A DNA stretch of 64,000 bases from Branchinecta lynchi (taxonomy: Eukaryota > Arthropoda > Branchiopoda > Anostraca > Branchinectidae). The first letter of the stretch is position 1. Each line of letters opens with the position of its first letter. The stretch covers positions 14,661,508-14,725,507 of the forward strand of contig JAKZAP010000007.1 in assembly GCA_023053575.1 (NCBI GenBank), given 5' to 3'. The notes beneath the pieces were generated by a model. That model was not told the origin of the DNA and did not search any database. It saw only the letters and a list, made by a program, of their open reading frames with translations. The position numbers were made by a program, and so were the translations under genes. Of this stretch, positions 11,438-22,562 are shown piece after piece.

Positions 11438-12257
11438 TTACTTGACTCCTCCCATACGGAGGAGCCAACTCATGCAACGGCCAATCCCGGGGCTACCTGA
11501 GTTTTTTAGCTGGACTTTAATCCGCAAGGAAGCTTTCAGTTTCGCAGGAGGAGGGGAGGACAAAACATGGGATTAAACTACACACAACACAATATACCAA
11601 CATGCAGGAACAGCCAATCCGGTAGCAAGGGCGCTGGATAAGACATGGCCATTCCGGGAAAGCACCGACCGGGGAATTCGAGGCGACAGAAAATGACTCA
11701 GAAGTCCATGCTTTTCGATCGCTAATGAGAAGGGACATAAATAAATAGTCATGCGCTACACAACAAATTACCCAAAGTTCTCAACAGCTTAAGCGCGGTA
11801 CCAACGCCATTCATCTTAACCCTTCCTCAAAATATTTACACTCACATCGTTCTCATAACTTTCGCTACCTTGACTTCTAGTCGAAACCGTCACGGAGGCA
11901 TCGTACATGTATTTAACAATAGGGTTATCCCGAAAAGTATCACAGCATTGGAAGATTTTTCGTCCCCAGATCTTTAACCCAGCAATCACCTACGAATTCT
12001 TGGAATTATAGCCTATATGTATCAGTGCCTGACGTGGCTTTGCTAAGATGTGTTTGCTGGCGGACCGGGGTGGGGTTTAATTCCTCCGTGAAAATATAAA
12101 ATGCCTCCGTGCAACTTTCGCCTGTATTTCTTTAACGGTTTTTCCGCTTCGTGTATTCTTTTTTGCCTTCTAATACTCCACACGTTGTCGTATCGTTGGA
12201 CAACATAGTTCTTTTGACAGCTTACCGTACTGCTATACACCACCGGCTATTCGAAAA
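11438..12257. other. Raf intron segment without recognised features
   Basis: No convincing exon, element end or tandem repeat was found. The short open frames on the minus strand at 11517-11738 and 12043-12243 resemble no family I recognise. Confidence 0.45.
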
Positions 12258-13552
12258 AACAAGACCAACGGTGTCGATGGGATCCCAAAAATCTAATATT
12301 TGATTCAGACAATCGAGTCTTGTGTTCGCCAGATCCAGTCTTGGACAGGCTAATCATCAGAGAAAACCAAGTTCAGATATACCTCTATAAGCCATATCTA
12401 TTTTGACGATACTGACCGAGACTTCCTGCCGATTTACGAGCGAACTACTAGTCCAGAAAAAAAAAATAAAAGTACAGAAACAAAACCAGCGTATCTCCTT
12501 ATCCCTATAAAGAACATCTAATCAACTTTGAATAAAAGTTTGACTTAAAAAAAAATCCGGTTACAACCGGATTCCCGAATAATTATATGTCCGGGTAAAA
12601 AAACATTGTCATATACCAACTCAGCCTCTCTTCTTACCCCTTAATCTGTCATGTAATCAAACTTTTGCTTTTAACAATTTTTCCGGGTTTGGTCGGATTC
12701 CGGGCGAACTACATGTCCGGGTAGAAAATTGTTTTCACATAAGTGTTCAGCATGTCTTCTTGCCCTAAATCGAACATCTATTCAACTCGAAATAAAACTC
12801 TTAATTTTAACAAACTTTCCGGTTTCGGCCGGATTCCAGGCGAACTACTTGTCCGTCAAGAAAATGGTTTTCACCATCGTCTTCACCATGTCTTTCTACC
12901 CCTAAATCGAACATCTAATCAACTTCAAATAAAACTTTTACTTTTAACAAACTTTCCGGCTCTGGCCGGATTCCGGGCTAACTACTTGTCCGTCGAAAAA
13001 ATGGTTTTCACCATCGTCTTGAGCATGACTTCCTACCCCGAAATCGAACATCTAATCAACTTCAAATAAAACTTTTACTTTTAACAAACTTTCCGGTTTT
13101 GGCGGGATTCCGGGCGAACTAATCGTTCGATGACAAAATAGTTTTCACCATCGTGCTCAGCATGTCTTCTTACCCCATAATAGACTATCACATTGGCAGT
13201 TTCAAAATATTTTGTTTGTCCCTTAATTTAAACCCCCTCCCCCACCCCTAAATGTAGGGCTACAAAGCATCGTGCTCAGCATGTCTTCTTACCCCATAAT
13301 CGACTATCACATTAGCTGTTTCAAAATATTGTTTGCCCCTTAATCTGAACCCCCTCCCCCACCCCTAAATGTAGGGCTACAAAGCCCATCTACGAACTCG
13401 ACTGGTCCAATGATCCAACGAATCCTCATACCAAGTTTCATCAAAATATCTCATTCCCTTCGAGAGTTATTGTGCTTACAGACGGACGGACAGACGGACA
13501 ACTTTTGCGATGTCATAGGTATCCCTCCACTTACGTTTTGGGATCCCAAAAA
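12258..13552 (+). mobile_element. GGGATCCC-family element, copy 3 (best monomer array)
   Basis: The left end is AACAAGACCAACGGTGTCG and the right end is CTTACGTTTTGGGATCCCAA plus AAA. CCGG anchors in successive monomers lie at about 12683, 12819, 12956 and 13093, giving a period of 136-137 bp. Each monomer has TTTTACTTTTAACAAACTTT, a CCGG...CCGGATTCCGGGC core and CTAATCAACTTCAAATAAAA. A further local duplication (about 13160-13390) repeats the CCCCTCCCCCACCCCTAAAT block. Confidence 0.82.
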
Positions 13553-13642
13553 GTGCGCTAAATTCCAGTTTAATCGGCTATGATGCCACGCAATTTACTT
13601 TTTGCGTCACTGGACACTGAAGGTCGCTCGCACAGAACACTT

Positions 13643-14200
13643 GAAAGTTTAACCGAAAAGCAAACTTACATTTATTTTATACACTGAACTGGATATTCCC
13701 ATTTTTCCACCCGGGGCTCTACTAATAACGCCCCAAGTAAGCGCTGCTTGCACGACAACCATAAATTCACCCGCAAGCAGAGAATTTGAATTCCTAGCAC
13801 AGCGTAGATTATCAGACCAAAGTCTGAACCACCGCTAGGCCTGAAACTGATGAGCTTGGCGAGCACTCTGGCTCAAATATATATGGCCGAATGTCAAGTC
13901 TTTCTTCGTCACTTTCAATTTCCAACTCGTTTTCGTTTCCACACATGAAGAATGAAAATCGGTTAATGTGAGTTATTTTTCGGCAAATCTTTACCGTCGC
14001 AGTTCTTAAATATTTCGAACATTCAGGTACGTCCGTCTCGAGGTACACACACTTCTAAAGAACAAGCCCGTCAACTTAAATTGAATATTTGTGGATAACA
14101 AAAAAAAACGCGGTTTGGTAGGGTCTTCATGCCTATTTAACTGAATATATGATGGGTAACTAGACTGTGGCATCTCAGCCCTATTCTGTAAAAACTAGAA
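13643..14200. mobile_element. MITE family A copy, diverged
   Basis: The left end GAAAGTTTAACCGAAAAGC and the subterminal right motif GATGGGTAACTAGACTGT match the 458-bp family. The right end is eroded. Non-coding, in a Raf intron. Confidence 0.55.
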
Positions 14201-14371
14201 CACCTATTTTATCGGACCTACGGATTCTGACTCTCAGAAAATTATCGTATTGTTATCAAGACTACTCAAGCCAGATACAACGACAAACGGCTCTAATCCG
14301 AGTACCTGCTACAACAGACAGCAAACCATCTACTCCAAATCCCCACTCTCTATTTACCCCTTATAACTTAC

Positions 14372-14586
14372 CCGCCGCATTTTGTGCGCGCATTCTAAAC
14401 AAATAATCATCCAAAATCGACGGATCGCTCGAAAGTACGTTGGAGACGTTCGGTGCAGACGTCGAACGTTCCCGCTGCGCTAGACTAGGTGCATGACGAC
14501 GTCCCATTGGTCCTGTTGAACGCGGTCCGAAATGCTCTGGAGTTTCTTGGGAACCAAACATCTCACGACCAGTACCGGATAAAATG
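14372..14586 (-). CDS. Raf: Raf exon: CR2 with 14-3-3 binding site RSTSAP
   Basis: Visible residues 262-333 include the sequence QRERSTSAPNVSNV. RSTSAP is a mode-1 14-3-3 site, with Ser305 equivalent to CRAF S259 and BRAF S365. In the family, phosphorylation and 14-3-3 binding there hold the kinase in the closed inactive form. The acceptor is tctgtttctag before 14586 and the donor gtaagt after 14372. It enters needing one base (Thr codon shared with the cysteine-rich-domain exon) and leaves a single G for a Gly codon with the next exon. The surrounding sequence is Ser/Pro-rich and poorly conserved, as is usual for CR2. Confidence 0.92.
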
Positions 14587-15929
14587 CTAGAAACAGACAA
14601 TATGGTTACAATCCCCTCTACGAGCTGATATCGATACTTTATTGCAAACGAACTTTCACAGCATTAGAGGGGGTATATCGTAATAAGGTGATTAAACAAA
14701 GCTAAGTTAACAAATTATCGAGTGGATGCAACTGAAAGATAAGCTAATTCCGTTCGTTTGTCATCATTTGTCATTTGTCATGGGTCACTTTATATCCCGT
14801 TGAAAGTGTTAGGTTGACTTACCTTAGCTAGTTATCTTTGCTATTTCGGTCAATAACCGATTTAAATATATATATATATATAATAAAAGAATAACCAATC
14901 AGAATAAAGCATTAAATTAAAACCTTGTGGGGGTAGCGTTTGTCGCTTGCTCAAAACTTAGACGAACGCTGCGCACAAACCTCTTTCTGTAGCGCTCGGT
15001 TCTGGTGCTGACTGGATTGAGAACCGGAACTTTGTGTGCTTTAGCTCAAGGTAATCGAGATTTTAGTGGGCAATATTGTGAGGCGGTTGTGAGGTACAAT
15101 TCATTGAGGAGGAGAATACAAGGCACTTTGAAAGGCTCGACCTACGCTTCGGAATAGTAGCAAGGGCACATGTAAACGCGAAAATATTATTTTTTAGACT
15201 TCAATAATCTTAATGATCTTTTACAGGATCAATCGATCAATCAATCATTTTTCTTTTGACCCCAACAGCACCTGGCTAATATGGGCAGAAATTGAACTTT
15301 ATTTTATTTCGTTGCTTTATTCTTAAAGTTGAAGAAAAAATCTATTCACGCAACAATTCTGGTTGAACCAATCTGTGGGAAGAGTTAATTCACCGAACAA
15401 ATTACGTCATAAGATTGCAAAACGAAAAGTGTTTCAAATAAATTTTGAACAGGCGCCACGGTCTTTCTGGGATCCCAAAATCCTTAAGTAACATATTTAC
15501 AAACGTCTACGATACATTTGGGGTTCGTAGATTTAAGGATACGGGGAAGCGATACCGACCCACCCCCAGCAAATGTTACCCTAAAATGCGAAAGCTCTTG
15601 CCACTCTAAGAGGAAGTGGCTCAAATCCTCCTCCTGCAACTTGCAAAGAGGGCATTCATGGGCGCTGTCTTGTTTGGATTTCCGATCAAATCCCCACGGT
15701 TTGCCTGACCACTCCTGATCTAATTGTTCTTTGAATCTACCTATGACTTCATAGCAGGCCCGAGGACAGGCAGGAGCCCAGTTCTAAAACACTCTTCTTC
15801 CCTCAGGAGTTTCAAAATGTTCAACAATCAGAGCATGCCTCCGAGCTGAGCAAACCTCATTGCAATTTATTTCATACGGCTAGGCCTAAGGCGAGTTACC
15901 TGTCAAGAGAAGTTTACTGCTGTACTTAC
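14587..15929. other. Raf intron: microsatellite and LINE-like tail only
   Basis: It contains a (TA)n run at about 14865-14883. An (AATC)n-type tract at about 15228-15248 may be the tail of a minus-strand LINE. A TCTGGGATCCCAAAAT motif at 15468-15483 could be an isolated end of the GGGATCCC family. No exon signal was recognised. Confidence 0.5.
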
Positions 15930-16090
15930 GTTTGAATATATTGCTCTTCTTGCAAGGGCCTACAACGGTAGGGAATTTTGGTGGCGCACCGAGGGTGAAA
16001 CCTGTAGTCGCAAGTCCGGCAGACAAAGCCTTGAAACAGTAACTTGTGACAGCACTCGCAGTAGGCGAGAGAAAAGAAAGTTTTCCGTAC
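15930..16090 (-). CDS. Raf: Raf exon: C1-type cysteine-rich domain
   Basis: Visible residues 209-262 read [19 protein letters not shown], then [19 protein letters not shown] and so on. Together with the His at the end of the previous exon this makes the atypical C1 zinc finger H-x12-C-x2-C-x13-C-x2-C-x4-H-x2-C-x7-C that binds two Zn ions. In Raf this domain contacts membrane phosphatidylserine and Ras and helps keep the kinase autoinhibited. The acceptor is cgttccag before 16090 and the donor gtaagt after 15930. It enters in phase 0 and exits in phase 2. It is as close to insect Raf (RKTFFSL) as to vertebrate BRAF. Confidence 0.95.
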
Positions 16091-17339
16091 CTGGAACGAA
16101 CAGAATACTGAAACCTTGGTAGTCAACGTAACCACACGCGCTAGTGACAGAAGTCAAAATTAATGCAACCGAATAGGCTCTAGAAATACTGGATTTAATC
16201 TTAATTTTTTACCACGTTCACCCCCACCCCCACAAGTTATTTCGCCTTATGGTAAGAGACTAAAACTTAAAAAAGTATGTTTCCTGGGAGTTCATTCCAC
16301 CTTTGGCACCAAACAACGATCCAATAAATAGTGCGTTTCATTTTTGGCATGTTTCATTTTTGACAAAACCATGCCGTGTTTTGCTCCCATCCGCCTGAAT
16401 GAGCATTTTCGCGTGGACGGAACCCATCTTCCTCAGCCGTTCAACGCCCGATTGGTTTTCTCATTTTCGCGTGGACATCTTTGGAGTCTTGCCGTCCCAC
16501 CACGTATTCCGTCCCTGCTCGTATTTTGGGTTTAACATGGCACACGAAATGGAAGTTACACAGGCCAGGACAGTCTGGCTACCGCTACTTAGTAAAGTTC
16601 ACTTATTCTTTGAACAGTAAATATACTTCTCGACGCGTGCTTCTGTTACTTCCGGTTCAAGTTCCGCCTATGCGAAATATCTACCACTTTATCAAAGAGG
16701 CTAGAACGCCTATCACACCAGCACAGCCGGTCCCTAGACAATTACAAGTGTCCCCAGTGCGTCCTTGTCCTTTCAAGTTTAGGCATGAAAACTGTCCAAC
16801 CAAACGGGATTCTAAGACAAGTTCCAGACCCCTGGGTAGTGGGCACTGTTCCTGTTTCTGTTTTTTTCCTCCTGTTTTACTGTTTATTGTTTTCTGTTTC
16901 AGGGACCCAAAATAAACAGAATAGCTGTTTTGAAGCCAGCTGTTTTTTTTCTCGCCTGTTCTGTTCATTTTGGTGTATCCTGTTTTGCCCTGTTCCTATT
17001 TTTTTTTTACCTGTTTAAACAGCCAAATCTGTTTTTGGGGGGAACCCGCCTTATCAGTACAACAAATCCAATTTGTCAACATTACCAGTGACCCACGCGA
17101 AATGTGGATGCGATGACGGCTATCAAAAATATTGAGCAAGAATTAAGCAACAGTAGGAACAACAGCAAAAAATGGGAACTTCAGATACTGTAAAAATTTA
17201 TTCAGCTCAAGCTGACGGCGAATTGCATTTGACTGAGCTAAATGGATACGTAGTCAGCTAAGTCTTAGACTACTGTTGCAGCTTTCCTCCGACCCTTCGT
17301 GGCAGCAGCCGTCTTCGGGTCCAATATGAAAAAGTGCGC

Positions 17340-17732
17340 AAGCGCTCAAACTGAGGATTCGAATCCGACTGAATCCGGGTTCGAATCCGACCTTAACAAA
17401 AATTAAACCATGATCATAGGTTATAGTTTAAAAATCAGAGGTGAAAAAAACACTGATATTTCAGGTAATCAGATAATGTGATAGATTACTTAACATATTT
17501 GGTGGTGGACAGCAAGCAAATTTGATTGTCTAAAGCCCACTGCGTAAAAATTGGGAAAACGGAAACTGAAAGGATGTAGAACAGAAATTTTGAGCGGATT
17601 CGTAAGATTGAGGGTTTGGAATCCGAGTCCGAAACCGAAGCCTGAGAAGCAGAAGATTCGAATCCGGCCAAAAGGACGAATCATGGATTCGAATCTGAAT
17701 TTGGATTCGGATTCGCCCAGCTCTGTATCATA
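17340..17732. repeat. GATTCGAATCCG-rich repeat ending in CCCAGCTCTG
   Basis: Repeated ATTCGAATCCG and GGATTCGGATTCG stretches end in CGCCCAGCTCTG. This matches the terminus of the small hAT element at 55905-56098 (CAGAGCTG on the other strand). It may be a truncated relative inserted in the 16837-19547 element. No matching left end was found. Confidence 0.45.
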
Positions 17733-18010
17733 AATTGTGTACGAACAGCCTAATGACCATTCGCCCTTGACTTTTAATTCATTGGTCAATATGGGTCCAG
17801 TTACCAGCGTTTGGATGTGGGGGGGGGGGGGAGTGGAGTACCACCGAAAGATACATCTAGATGAAATACCCATATGTACAATGATGTTCACGCATTCCAA
17901 ATTTCCACCTTAGTACCAGGCACGTTCAGCAAGTTTGCGAATTTGGTCAGGCAATTTACTCTGGGCAATCCAGGCCCAGTTTCACATAATTCGCAAAACG
18001 GTGGTAAGCC

Positions 18011-18468
18011 TTTAAAATTTAACTGAAAAGCCAACTAATTTTTTTTGTCATTTAATTAAACATACTGAATTATTGGGATTGTTCAAAGGGATTTTTTTTA
18101 TTTTCCACTATCTGCTCTAGTTATGACGTTCAGAATCCTCCCCACAACGCAAATTCTACTATGACTCGGGAAGTTTTAATATAAATACAAACGCTGCTTT
18201 TCGTGGGGCAGTGGTGAGATTGGTGAAGATTGTTTAGTGCCGTAACAAAAGAAAAATCATAAATCTTTCTCGTAAGGGGTGCAACAAAAATACAAGCGCA
18301 TTGAGGTACCACAAATCACACGGAAATTCCACTATTTGAAAAACAATTATTCGTCAATAGCGGAACAACGAAGTAACGCATTTTCAGCGGCTCTTCAAGC
18401 TGTTTTAAGTGAATAAGTGATGGGTAACTAGATTGTCCTATCCCAGCCTTTTTAGGTTTAACTTTAAA
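18011..18468. mobile_element. MITE family A copy, full length 458 bp
   Basis: It begins TTTAAAATTTAACTGAAAAG and ends, on the minus strand, TTTAAAGTTAAACCTAAAAA. The length equals the 458-bp unit at 47921-48378. Conserved internal marks are CATACTGAATTATTGGGAT, ACAACGCAAATTCTACTATG and GTGATGGGTAACTAGATTGT. It is nested inside the hAT element 16837-19547, so it is younger than that element. Non-coding. Confidence 0.75.
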
Positions 18469-20144
18469 GGAAACATTAGTTACTGGAGGAATTGTGACCA
18501 ATTGCCCTTGAACCGAGAGTGTATCGGGGGTTGACTCCCAAAAGTGACAACTAGACCCCAAGGCCCACAAGTACACCAAGTTTCAAATTAGTATCTGTCA
18601 TGGTTCACGAGATAAGAATGCCAAAATAAAACGGTGAAAACCGAGAACGGAAAACCGGCTATCGCGTCCGCAAGAGTGGATTGTTCATAAATGAACTTTC
18701 CACTAAAACGGAACATGATGTAAACAAACGATAACTGGAATTCCTGACAGTATTTTTTGCACACCCTCAGTTCTATACGGAAAAGTTGAGATTTTTCAAC
18801 TTAATGATGAAAGTGTAACTCCGTTTCACGGAATTTCGCAGAATAGTAGACTCACATTCAGCCGAGAAATCCGCGCGGTTTGGGCCTTGTATGACCATGC
18901 TCAAAAGAAACCACCGAGGAAAAGCTGTTCGGTATTCTGATTGAACATGCATCTCTCGCGACCCTCCCTTCACAAAAAAATGACCTTCGTCACCAACCAC
19001 TGTCACGAAGTGAAGCTTGCTTAACTTTGAGTTTCTGTGATCCGTAAACTTTAGTTTATTACCGATCACTGTGACAAACAATCCAAGTGGAAAGGTAGGC
19101 TATGCGAAAATTTGTTGTTAAGACAAACGAAACTTCCATGGCTCAATTTCCATCGGGAAAAAGTGTAATTCATTGACAAAGGCAGCTGGAATTCTGGACC
19201 AAGATATTTGTTGTTCTATGAAATGAACTCGAAGAAAGGCATCTGTGCGGTGCAAGGAAGAACTATTCAAGATACTTCATGGTACAGGGCAAACTACAGG
19301 TGAACTCTGCCATAAACATAATAAAAAATACGGGAAATCAAATTCTAAAAAAAAAACTGTTTTTAACAGCCGGTTCTGTTTTTTTTCGCCTGTTTAACAG
19401 CTGTTTCTGTTTTCCAAGTCATCATTTCTGTTAAAACAGAACAGGACCTGTTTTCAAGTTTCCTGTTTTCTTTCTGTTTCTGTTCTTATGTGACCTGTTT
19501 CTGCCTGTTCCTGTTTGAATGCAAAAACAGAACAGTGCCCATGCCTACCCCTGGGTAATTCATGATGTCTAAGCCTTTATGATGTCTAAGCCGATTCGGG
19601 TGGGCTTTACCTCGTCAGACGAGGCGCTAACCCCAAGCCTGATTCTGTTGAATTTTTTTTTACAAAAAACTATGGAAGTCAGAAAAATCGACCAGTCTGC
19701 TCTCATGGCGGGAACGTCTTTAAAGTTTAAATGAAAAGCCAACTTAATTTTGAATCATTTAACTAAAGACACTGCATTATTTGGATTGTCTAAAGGGATT
19801 TCTTTGATTTTTCATCATTTGCTCTAGTATGACGTTTCGGCCGTCCACACAACGCAAATTTCCACTGTGACACAGAAAAACTGAATCTCAATACATACGC
19901 GGCTATTCAGAGGTGATCAGCTTGCGGAAGGAAGCTCACAGCCAACACTCATTTTTCGAAAGTCTTTCTGTCAAGCATACAACACAGGTAAAAGCGCGAA
20001 GAATAATCAAAAATCCGACAGGAAAATTCCACTATCTGAAACTGATTATTCATAAGTGGTGGATCAACGACCTAACACATTTTCACCGGTTTTCAAGCTT
20101 CTTTAAGGGAATCAATAAGTGATGGGTAACTAGATTGTCCTATC

Positions 20145-22063
20145 CAGTGGAGAAACCAGCCCATTGTCGTGGGGGGGGGGGGCAAATTTTACCGACAAGA
20201 TTTATCGATTTCAAGGATCTTACAACCGTTGTAATAAAAAGTTGTAACATATCAATTGAGATGGTTTTCTAATGAAGTTAATGGATTCGCCATTAACTTC
20301 CTGGCACCAATGGTCATTACATAAAACCAGGAACATACTATGCAGTCAGTAGTCTTGCAAATCAGAAAAGATGCCCTAAATTTGCTGCTTAAGCGTCCGA
20401 ACGAAATCCAACAACTGAGTGGAAGGTAGGAGGGGTCAGAGTAACTTTATGATGTGACGATTCAAAAACCAAACGTGTGTATGGGCGTTAGGAAGTGCTC
20501 GGATTAGACCGAAACTTTCCCAAGAAGTTCAGTTTATCCGCGTCTGACAACAGTGTTGCAAGGAGGTCTCAGAAATATTGTAATACGGGTAGTGGCCGAA
20601 CGGATAGAGTGACTGGGATAAAACTTGAAAGGTACAAAACTCATGGGACCTAGACAAGTAATTTGAGGCCCAAACCAGATCTGACGTCCGTTAGATGAAG
20701 GTCGGGCAGAGGGACCGGTAGGCCCACTGGAAATTTTTCGGAAATGCTCAGTTCGAGCGCGGCAGATGCCAAATATGTGCCATTTATGTGTCCAAACCTC
20801 TTCTTGCCATTATGGTCGTCCTGTGGGGGGATTAGAGGTGGGTCCTGGACATTTTCTTAAACGCTTAAACGCAAGTCGCTTGAACGATTGAGATAAACTT
20901 GGCAATGCTGCGCCCGTGTGACTTAATTGTGTTATTCAGATATCCTTGCCTGATCCAACCTCGGTGGGCCGAATTGGTGGGGGTATCACTGCCGGGAATT
21001 TGAAACTCATAAGTCACTGAATAAAGTGGACTATTTCCCGGAATGGTAAACAGCAAGATCAACCCAAAAGGGCAGTTTATGGGTGGGAACGGAGAAATCA
21101 CTCAAGAAAAATTCGAGAAAACAGGTTTGCCGGTGTGGTTGGTTTACCGTCAAGGAATAGAAAGGAACGAAGAAGCGTTTGGTTAGTGCATTTTCGGATT
21201 TACCGACGAGAATGTTCCAGTCACCACATCAAAAAGTCTCGCACTGATGAATAGTTCAAAAATACTGAATTTAACGACAAGATTTGTATCCATTCCGGAC
21301 GTAAACAGACCGAAAAAAAGAGTTCCCATTTTACCGACAAGACTTTTCCAGGTCACTGTATCGAAAAATTAAAAACAACAGATATCAGGATATCGATCCG
21401 ATCATCGGCTTGATTTCCCGACAAGGCTTTTGTCGGTATTGTCTCCGTATCCCGACACAAAATTCTGATTTCCAGACAAGCTTCCTGATTACCGACAGAG
21501 CTTATGTCGGTATTAGAAACGGTATTAGGAAAGTGTTTTCTATCAGAGCTCTTCCCGGTACTGAAAACGGAACCCCTGCACCGTCTCCGCACCGACAAAC
21601 GCTGTCGATTTCCAACCAAGAAGTTTCCAGATTTACCTAAAGAGCTCTTGTCGATATTGAAAACGGAATCCGTCCACTGACAAACGTTGCCGGTTTCCTT
21701 ACAGTTTCAAGATTTACCGACAGAGTTTTGGTCAGTATGAGAAACGAAATGAGGAAAGTGTTTGTCAGAGCTCTTATCGGTACCGAAAATCGAATCTACG
21801 CACTGTCTCCACAGTCCACACTGAGAAACACTGCCGGTTTTCCAACAATAAGTTTCCTGGCTTACCGACAGACATTTTGTCGGTATCGGAAACGGAATGC
21901 TAAAGCGTGACGTACCGACAAACGCTGCCTATTTCCCAATAGGAAGTTTCCTGTTTTACCGACAGAGCCTTTGTCGGTGTAGAAATGATACGATTTACCC
22001 GACAAGATTTTCGGGGGGGGGGGGGGGGGCAGCTGCCACACGACCCCCCTAGTTTCGCCACTG
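20145..22063. mobile_element. Non-autonomous hAT-type element with 8-bp duplication GTCCTATC
   Basis: The left end CAGTGGAGAAACCAG and the right end, minus strand, CAGTGGCGAAACTAG are imperfect inverted repeats. They are immediately flanked by identical GTCCTATC octamers (20137-20144 and 22064-22071). CAGTGGCG ends plus an 8-bp duplication indicate hAT. Poly-G runs follow the left end and precede the right one. The interior holds an array of TTACCGACAGAGC-type repeats but no transposase. Confidence 0.85.
21400..22000. repeat. Degenerate tandem array of TTACCGACAGAGC...GTCGGTATTG units
   Basis: Five to six irregular units share TTACCGACAGAGC, TTGTCGGTATTAGAAACGG, CACCGACAAACGCTG and AGTTTCC. 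The unit is about 100 bp with indels. The motif pair GACAGAGCTTTTGTC is an inverted repeat able to form a hairpin in each unit. The array makes up the right half of the hAT element 20145-22063. Confidence 0.65.
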
Positions 22064-22218
22064 GTCCTATCTCAACCCTTTTCAGTTGAACTTTAAGATG
22101 ATGACAGAGGTATCAACTGCATTTCAGCATTCTGAAAGGTAAATGATTGACTTGATTTACTGCGGCTGTCTAGGCAAAAGCATCCCGGCAAACAGACCTC
22201 TTTAAAAAAAATACTCAC

Positions 22219-22562
22219 GAAGGTATGTCGAACACTCATCGTCAGCTGAAAGTTACCATTGATCTCAACAAAGATCTCTCCACCTTCTAACGACGAAATA
22301 TCGGTGTCCCAAGGCAAGGCTGTATCCTGATCAGGTCCCTTAAACACACAACACATACTCGGTTCTAACTCCCTTAGCTTCAAGGGCTTCAAAAGCGCTT
22401 CTCTTAGCGTTTGTCCCGGTTTCACTTGCACTGTGGTTCGTTGCTCGTTAGGCAAATGAGCGCGGACAATAGAGCGGAGGGGCGATCTTGGGGGTTGCAT
22501 ATCGCATAAGGGGGGACCGGGGCCTCCGCTGTTCATCTCTTTCATGAAGAAGGGGGGAGATA
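22219..22562 (-). CDS. Raf: Raf exon: Ras-binding domain
   Basis: Visible residues 94-208 carry a Pro/Gly-rich lead (PPFFMKEMNSGGPGPPL), then the ubiquitin-like Ras-binding domain from about residue 122. It includes IVRAHLPNEQRTTVQVKPG, the LREALLKPLKLREL helix and WDTDISSLEGGEIFVEI. The Arg in KLREL matches CRAF R89, essential for Ras-GTP binding in the family, and RAHLPNEQRT is the strand that pairs with Ras. The acceptor is ttttttcag before 22562 and the donor gtgagt after 22219. It enters in phase 1 and exits in phase 0. Its last codons, VRHTF, supply the first zinc ligand (His) of the next domain. Confidence 0.95.

Larger units (their letters stand above)
16837..19547. mobile_element. 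Non-autonomous hAT-type element with 8-bp target duplication CCCCTGGG
   Basis: The left end is TAGTGGGCACTGTTCCTG and the right end, minus strand, is TAGGCATGGGCACTGTTCTG. Both are directly flanked by the identical octamer CCCCTGGG (16829-16836 and 19548-19555). An 8-bp duplication with TAG..TGGGC-type ends is the hAT pattern. The subterminal regions are long (CTGTTT)n-like runs on both sides. The interior carries GATTCGAATCC repeats and a nested MITE A. No transposase frame was seen, so it must be mobilised in trans. It lies in a Raf intron. Confidence 0.82.
19720..22096. mobile_element. MITE family A copy split by a hAT insertion
   Basis: The left part is 19720-20144 (start TTAAAGTTTAAATGAAAAGC) and the right part is 22072-22096 (end, minus strand, TTAAAGTTCAACTGAAAAGG). 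Removing the 20145-22063 element and one copy of its octamer rejoins a unit of about 450 bp, close to the family length. The join restores AGATTGTCCTATCTCAACCC, matching the same place in the 18011 copy. Confidence 0.78.

Noticed and set aside
12650..13110. CRISPR-like regularly spaced repeats
   Set aside because: The 137-bp units are continuous tandem monomers without unique spacers, in animal DNA with no cas genes.
16481..16915. 144-codon plus-strand frame
   Set aside because: No domain. It runs into the CTGTTT-rich arm of a hAT element and is antisense to a Raf intron.
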